Assembly: GCF_019649055.1 (NCBI RefSeq)
Contig: NW_026570223.1
Location: forward strand, 496,001 to 560,000
Origin: Paramacrobiotus metropolitanus
Lineage: Eukaryota > Tardigrada > Eutardigrada > Parachela > Macrobiotidae
Length of the DNA: 64,000 nt
Direction: 5' to 3'
How positions within the stretch are numbered: position 1 is the first letter of the stretch; each line of letters begins with the position of its first letter. Positions 60,250 through 64,000 of the stretch are shown here, piece by piece. The position numbers were made by a program, and so were the translations under genes. The notes beneath the pieces were generated by a model. That model saw nothing but the letters and a program-made list of their open reading frames with translations. It was not told where the DNA came from and did no database searches.

Positions 60250-60843
60250 ATGTGGACACTAATTATTTGCTTATCTGTCGCTGCGCTGGCAGGAGAGACT
60301 GTTCCACTGACCTTTCCGCTGGACACTTTGACATGCAGCAGTAAGTCGGCATGACAAATTGACAACTGGTTATTTGTATGAAACCGTTTGTGGCGTGTAC
60401 AGAGTACAACGTCGCTCATGCAAGGTGTTTAATTAGATTCGGATGACTGTGGTTTCAGATCCATGTGTCCAGAAGGGGCACGCATGAAAGTCTGTGATTC
60501 TTTAAGTGGCAAATGCGTGTGTCCGAGCGAGCGGCGCTCGAATGCAGACACAATACTCGGACATCCGCGCGTTTCTGGATGCAGTAAGTCGCCTGCACGG
60601 CTACCGAATTTGATAGTGTACCCCATTTCATACGGCATACTTTGCAGTGAATTCTGATTAAGCAATAATAAGGTATTATTATAGAAACAAATACTGGAAA
60701 AGAAGCGGCTTTTTCTTTACATTTATTAAATACAGCATTAATGTTGATTGATTATAGACGATTGTGCGTTTTGTCTGGGTACTGCGACACAAGCCGGGAC
60801 CAATGTGTATGTGGTGCCTCACCACCTGGAACAGCTGGGATGA
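60250..60843 (+). CDS. Secreted Cys-rich modular protein 3 (two modules), last exon shifted
   Basis: Exons 60250-60340, 60437-60583 and 60758-60843, about 107 residues as written. Exon 1 is a signal peptide (MWTLIICLSVAALAGET) followed by PLTFPLD, shared with gene 4 (SLTFPW). Exon 2 has a full module (DDCGFRSMCPEG then VCD and KCVCPSE). Exon 3 matches the short terminal module of gene 4 at DNA level but is one base short near 60775-60781, so its Cys pattern is lost and it ends at a TGA in another frame. Gene 3 and gene 4 are recent tandem copies including upstream DNA. Confidence 0.72.
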
Positions 60844-62054
60844 AACTCTTTAGTCGGGGCCGTCAGTAGGAATTTCGAATATGTACGACAGTACGAATAC
60901 TGGTTTGTCGGTGATTCGGCACAATGGAGCAAAACAGTGTTCATATTAAATTGCGCTTGCAGTAATCAGAAGAGATGTTTGCTGATTGGTGACATTCATC
61001 AAGTTCGCACGTCGACGATTCTGACGTAGTTCATGGTAGATTCCATCGGTATGTCACGAACAGGCGCCAAAATGGAGATGATGTGGAATTTGCGGCTTTT
61101 TAAAATTAAAAACAGAATGTACTGTATTTGTAAATACTTATAGTAATCGCACAGGACATGGTTTTTTGTATGCATCGATTTATTTTTGAAGCTGGACCGG
61201 TCACCGGGCGCCCCATATGGCGCGCTACATACGGTGTTTTTAATAACTTTTTTAACGAATCGAAATCTATTATTGGTCCGTGCATTTAGGAGCCAAATTT
61301 GTGCAAATAAAAATAAAAAAATGATCTTTCTTTTTAAAATTCGTTTACATAGTTCGAAAATTGTAATAGGTGGGTGATCCCCCAATTTATTTGAGCGTAC
61401 TCTCAAAGTCATGATCATTGAAGAAACTGAAGCGCTGGAGAATATTTCAATTTAAAAAAGCTGGGCAACCCAGTAAATTAATTTAAATCACTTAGAAAAG
61501 TCCTCTTTAATGTGTTGCACAAGAGACACATGCCCGCTCAAAAGGTAAAACTAATATGTACCCACTTCAACGTGTTCCACAGTTCCACAGTTTCCGGTTT
61601 CTACTTGCGCAACACCGGTATAGGTTTGCCCGTCTCACTGTTTTCGTAGCAGATCAAACTGTGAACATAAAATTAAAGCGTAGTCAGCTAAACGTAATCA
61701 CATCTAACCGGAAATAGCGCTGTTTACAACTGGTATACGGCAAAACACACAACTGCTTCACGGTGGAAGGTTCGGGATTACGCACAAATACTTCGTAAAC
61801 ATCTCGCGAGTTCCTGCTACATATTTTCAATAGTAAGAATGCAATAAACCGGACGCTTGCCGGAACTAAATGAATTCAACCAGAAGTTGTACGAGTATAA
61901 AATAATCTGCGAGTTACATAGTAAAACTAGTTCGTGCATTGAAGCGTGCTACCTAATTGAATTGTACTTTGCTCCGTTAATACGCAGTCTGTACAGCTGT
62001 AGACACCAGTAACCAGCACTCTGTGCGTCGTAAGACATTCTGTTTCGTAACATA
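60844..62054. other. Spacer between Cys-rich genes 3 and 4
   Basis: Right part is the duplicated upstream block of gene 4. The 139-residue minus-strand frame at 60999-61418 lies here but has no family resemblance. A TATAAAAT motif is at 61896-61903. Confidence 0.5.
61671..61960 (+). repeat. Duplicated upstream block, copy next to gene 4
   Basis: Partner of 59871-60165. It contains a TATAAAAT motif about 155 nt before the ATG, where the gene 3 copy has a weaker CATATAGT. Confidence 0.6.
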
Positions 62055-62641
62055 ATGTTGGCACCAATAATCTGCATATTCGTCATCGCGCTAGCAGAAA
62101 GAGCTGTTTCATTGACCTTTCCCTGGGGCACTTCAGGATGCAGTACGTGTAGGCTTGATCAGCTGATTATGCTTAAAAAATTAATTACTATTTCTGTGTC
62201 GTATAAGGTGTTGTTCATGCCGTTTTTTACTTATGGTTAGTCGACTGCGGTTTTGGAATGTGTCCGGAAGGCCGGCAGGTCTGTGACATATCACGTGGCC
62301 GGTGTGTGTGTCCCAGCGAGCTGCGTCGAAATCCAGGGAGAACACCAAATCTCCCGCAGCTAGTTTCTGGGTGCCGTAAGTATTCTGCAAAACCACCTGT
62401 AACCGATAGTACTGTTATATATAGCTATTGTACGTACTTGTAGGCGTAGTTTTTTCTGAACAACAACAAAACGATAACCATAGAAGTAGTTCTAATAGAA
62501 ACTAAAACCTACTGTAAAAATTGGTTGCTGTCTTATATTTATTGGTTCTAATGATGCATGGTTACAGTGGACTGTGGATTTTGTCGGGGATACTGCGACA
62601 CAAGCCGGAATCAGTGCGTGTGTGGTGCGGCATCACCCTAA
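62055..62641 (+). CDS. Secreted Cys-rich modular protein 4 (two modules), intact
   Basis: Exons 62055-62142, 62241-62375 and 62568-62641 give 98 residues in one frame, making this the intact reference for gene 3. Exon 1 is a signal peptide (MLAPIICIFVIALAERAVS) ending TSGC. Exon 2 has the full module (DCGFGMCPEGRQVCD, RCVCPSEL). Exon 3 is a short terminal module (LDCGFCRGYCD, QCVCGAASP) that lacks the spacing of the other modules between the third and fourth Cys. Phase-1 introns throughout. Confidence 0.83.
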
Positions 62642-63592
62642 ATACCAGAAAATTTGAGGCCTGGGACTGGGCGTAGGATTGTGCTGATGGATCGATATTT
62701 TGAATTTTTTGGAACAAAACAAGATCCGTTACAGTTATTAGAAATATTGCCGGGTTGCAAAATCCGATCTTCGACCATTAGTATTAGTTACACTCAATCT
62801 TCAACTCCTGCACGGGCTGGCAACCCCGTGGAGAGGGGGAGTGTTTCAAGCAGCGAATAAGAAGACGTCTCCCAGTTCAAGTTAAAAACGAAGATTGAGA
62901 GTGATTTCCAGTGTTTTGCGTCCGGAGTTGTCCCTTTTACGGGGTAGGTAACGGAGAATCAAAAAAACTTTCATTGTACTGACAAAATTTTATTTTATAA
63001 CTTCAGAGACTGTACTTACGACAGTAAGTACTTAGTATTCTTACGACAGCGTACAAATGTGCGCGATAAAATGAAAGAAGCAAAAATTTATTTTTAGAAA
63101 GTTTAAATTTTTTGAATAGTTAAGATGTGCTTTTGTTTACGGAAATGCATGAAAATAAATTTTTGCCTGTCTATGGCATCAAAGTTGAAAATTGAATTCA
63201 AAATTCAGGTTAGTTTGGTCGGGGTACGTCCACGGCGAAGCTTTACCAGCTATTTAGCTGGTCTAAGCCGTAGACCGTAGTTGCAATTCCGAAGAGCACA
63301 GCGACCAATCACGGCGCAAGGCGGTGCCAATCAGCTCCACGGAGTTACATCTCCCTGCAGGGAGTTGAAGATTGAGTGTAACTAATCAGTTAGCTTACTG
63401 AAGGTTTTTTCTCACGGATAGATGCCATAATGCCAGCTACTCTAGGGTAGTTTTCGGTGTGCCGTTTTCAGAGAGGAGTGGTATAAATTACGTTCAAGCA
63501 GTCATTCAGTGCCTTGTTTTGTGTATACTTGTATACATTCTGTGCAGGACAGTATTTAGCTAATCTCAATAACGATTACGAAAACTTGATTA

Positions 63593-63596
<4 letters not shown>
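62642..63596. other. Spacer between gene 4 and the LINE
   Basis: No supported gene. A perfect hairpin ACCAGCT-ATTT-AGCTGGT is at 63245-63262, and the palindrome CTCCCTGCAGGGAG lies near 63.35 kb. Confidence 0.5.

Positions 63597-63623
<27 letters not shown>
63597..63623 (+). repeat. (TTA)9 microsatellite, 3' tail of the LINE
   Basis: Nine TTA units on the plus strand, read as (TAA)9 at the 3' end of the minus-strand element. I-type non-LTR elements often end in TAA repeats. Confidence 0.75.
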
Positions 63624-64000
63624 CATCAAGAGCAGACAACCCGATTAACGGGACTTCAACGTCTGGTCGGTACAAAAGTAAACAACATAAGATTACGACA
63701 GATCAATCATTCGGAGAGCAAATTTGAAAAAACCAACACCATCAACACTGAGTATCTGCATGTTAACTTTTTGTATGCGCTCGAAAATATCCCTTAAACG
63801 ATAGGCCAACGTGCCTTCTCCGATCTTCTTCTTCGCTGAAGCTTCGATTCTCTTTGGCTTCCGAAGATTATACCGCGGAGTGATATCCGTGAAGTCAATC
63901 ATGTCAACCATGTACTGCGGCGGACGGTACGCTTCGTGGTTGTAGATCTTGTACAACCATACTGCTTCGGACTGCTTCCAACGGTCGTACACAGGCAGGA
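63624..64000 (-). mobile_element. 3' end of a non-LTR retrotransposon (LINE), continuing beyond the window
   Basis: Minus-strand coding end followed by a ~70-nt 3' UTR and the (TAA)9 tail. The element runs off the right edge, so clade and completeness cannot be judged. The tail suggests an I-like clade. Confidence 0.55.
63693..64000 (-). CDS. C-terminal part of a LINE reverse-transcriptase protein (partial)
   Basis: Open from the window edge to a stop, about 102 residues. The layout VWLYKIYNHEAYRPPQYMVD, then TPRYNLRKPKR, then GEGTLAYRLRDIFERI, then FFKFALRMIDL follows the region after the thumb in LINE ORF2 proteins (usually lyKil...PpYl...R...f...lWN.lP...FK..L). The usual WN-LP is degenerate. 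No catalytic motif lies inside the window, so the call rests on this C-terminal pattern and the tail. Confidence 0.55.
   Translation of the reverse strand, partial: LPVYDRWKQSEAVWLYKIYNHEAYRPPQYMVDMIDFTDITPRYNLRKPKRIEASAKKKIGEGTLAYRLRDIFERIQKVNMQILSVDGVGFFKFALRMIDLS

Noticed and set aside
60999-61418. 139-residue minus-strand frame between Cys-rich genes 3 and 4
   Set aside because: No family resemblance, signal or splice context; composition fits AT-rich spacer.
1-64000. CRISPR arrays, operons or prokaryotic signals
   Set aside because: No regularly spaced direct repeats with unique spacers were seen; gene structure is eukaryotic throughout.

Overview
The window reads as genomic DNA of an invertebrate animal. 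The genes are split by many short GT-AG introns (mostly 60-130 nt), there are TATA boxes and poly(A) signals rather than operons, and the recognisable families are metazoan (a GPI-anchored glypican, an XK-related scramblase-type membrane protein, a PGAM5 phosphatase, cathepsin B-like peptidases). Codon use and AT-rich spacers would suit a small ecdysozoan such as a tardigrade, but the sequence alone does not prove the phylum. Exon models were built by hand from frame continuity, splice-site dinucleotides and comparison between paralogues inside the window.

Layout. 0-6.5 kb: two tandem minus-strand cathepsin B-like genes (A, B). 7.8-8.1 kb: a small intronless secreted double-psi beta-barrel (expansin/RlpA-like) gene. 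9.7-12.0 kb: minus-strand PGAM5-like gene and an unrecognised secreted alpha-helical protein. 14.2-32.2 kb: one plus-strand glypican gene of eight exons with a 10.3 kb first intron. 33.2-36.0 kb: two single-exon plus-strand genes for single-pass membrane proteins, one with a long Ser/Thr-rich ectodomain. 36.6-41.1 kb: a minus-strand Ty3/gypsy-type LTR retrotransposon, complete with 152-bp LTRs, PBS, PPT and a 5-bp target duplication but with broken reading frames. 43.6-50.9 kb: two more cathepsin B-like genes (C minus, D plus) head to head. 52.3-54.4 kb: XK-related gene. 55.4-62.6 kb: a cluster of four plus-strand genes for secreted Cys-rich modular proteins of a type I do not recognise. 63.6-64.0 kb: the 3' end of a minus-strand LINE ending in a (TAA)9 tail.

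Most interesting. (1) Four cathepsin B-like genes share a ten-exon structure, an intact Cys/His/Asn triad, a shortened occluding-loop region without the usual His pair, an atypical basic leader and a ~200-residue C-terminal extension ending in a 33-48 nt terminal microexon. (2) The Cys-rich cluster is built from one repeated six-Cys module (C-x2-C-x4-C-x6-C-x6-C-x-C), normally one per symmetric phase-1 exon behind a signal-peptide exon, with recent tandem duplication and several one-base disruptions. Both families are secreted. A shared digestive or defence role is possible but is only inference.
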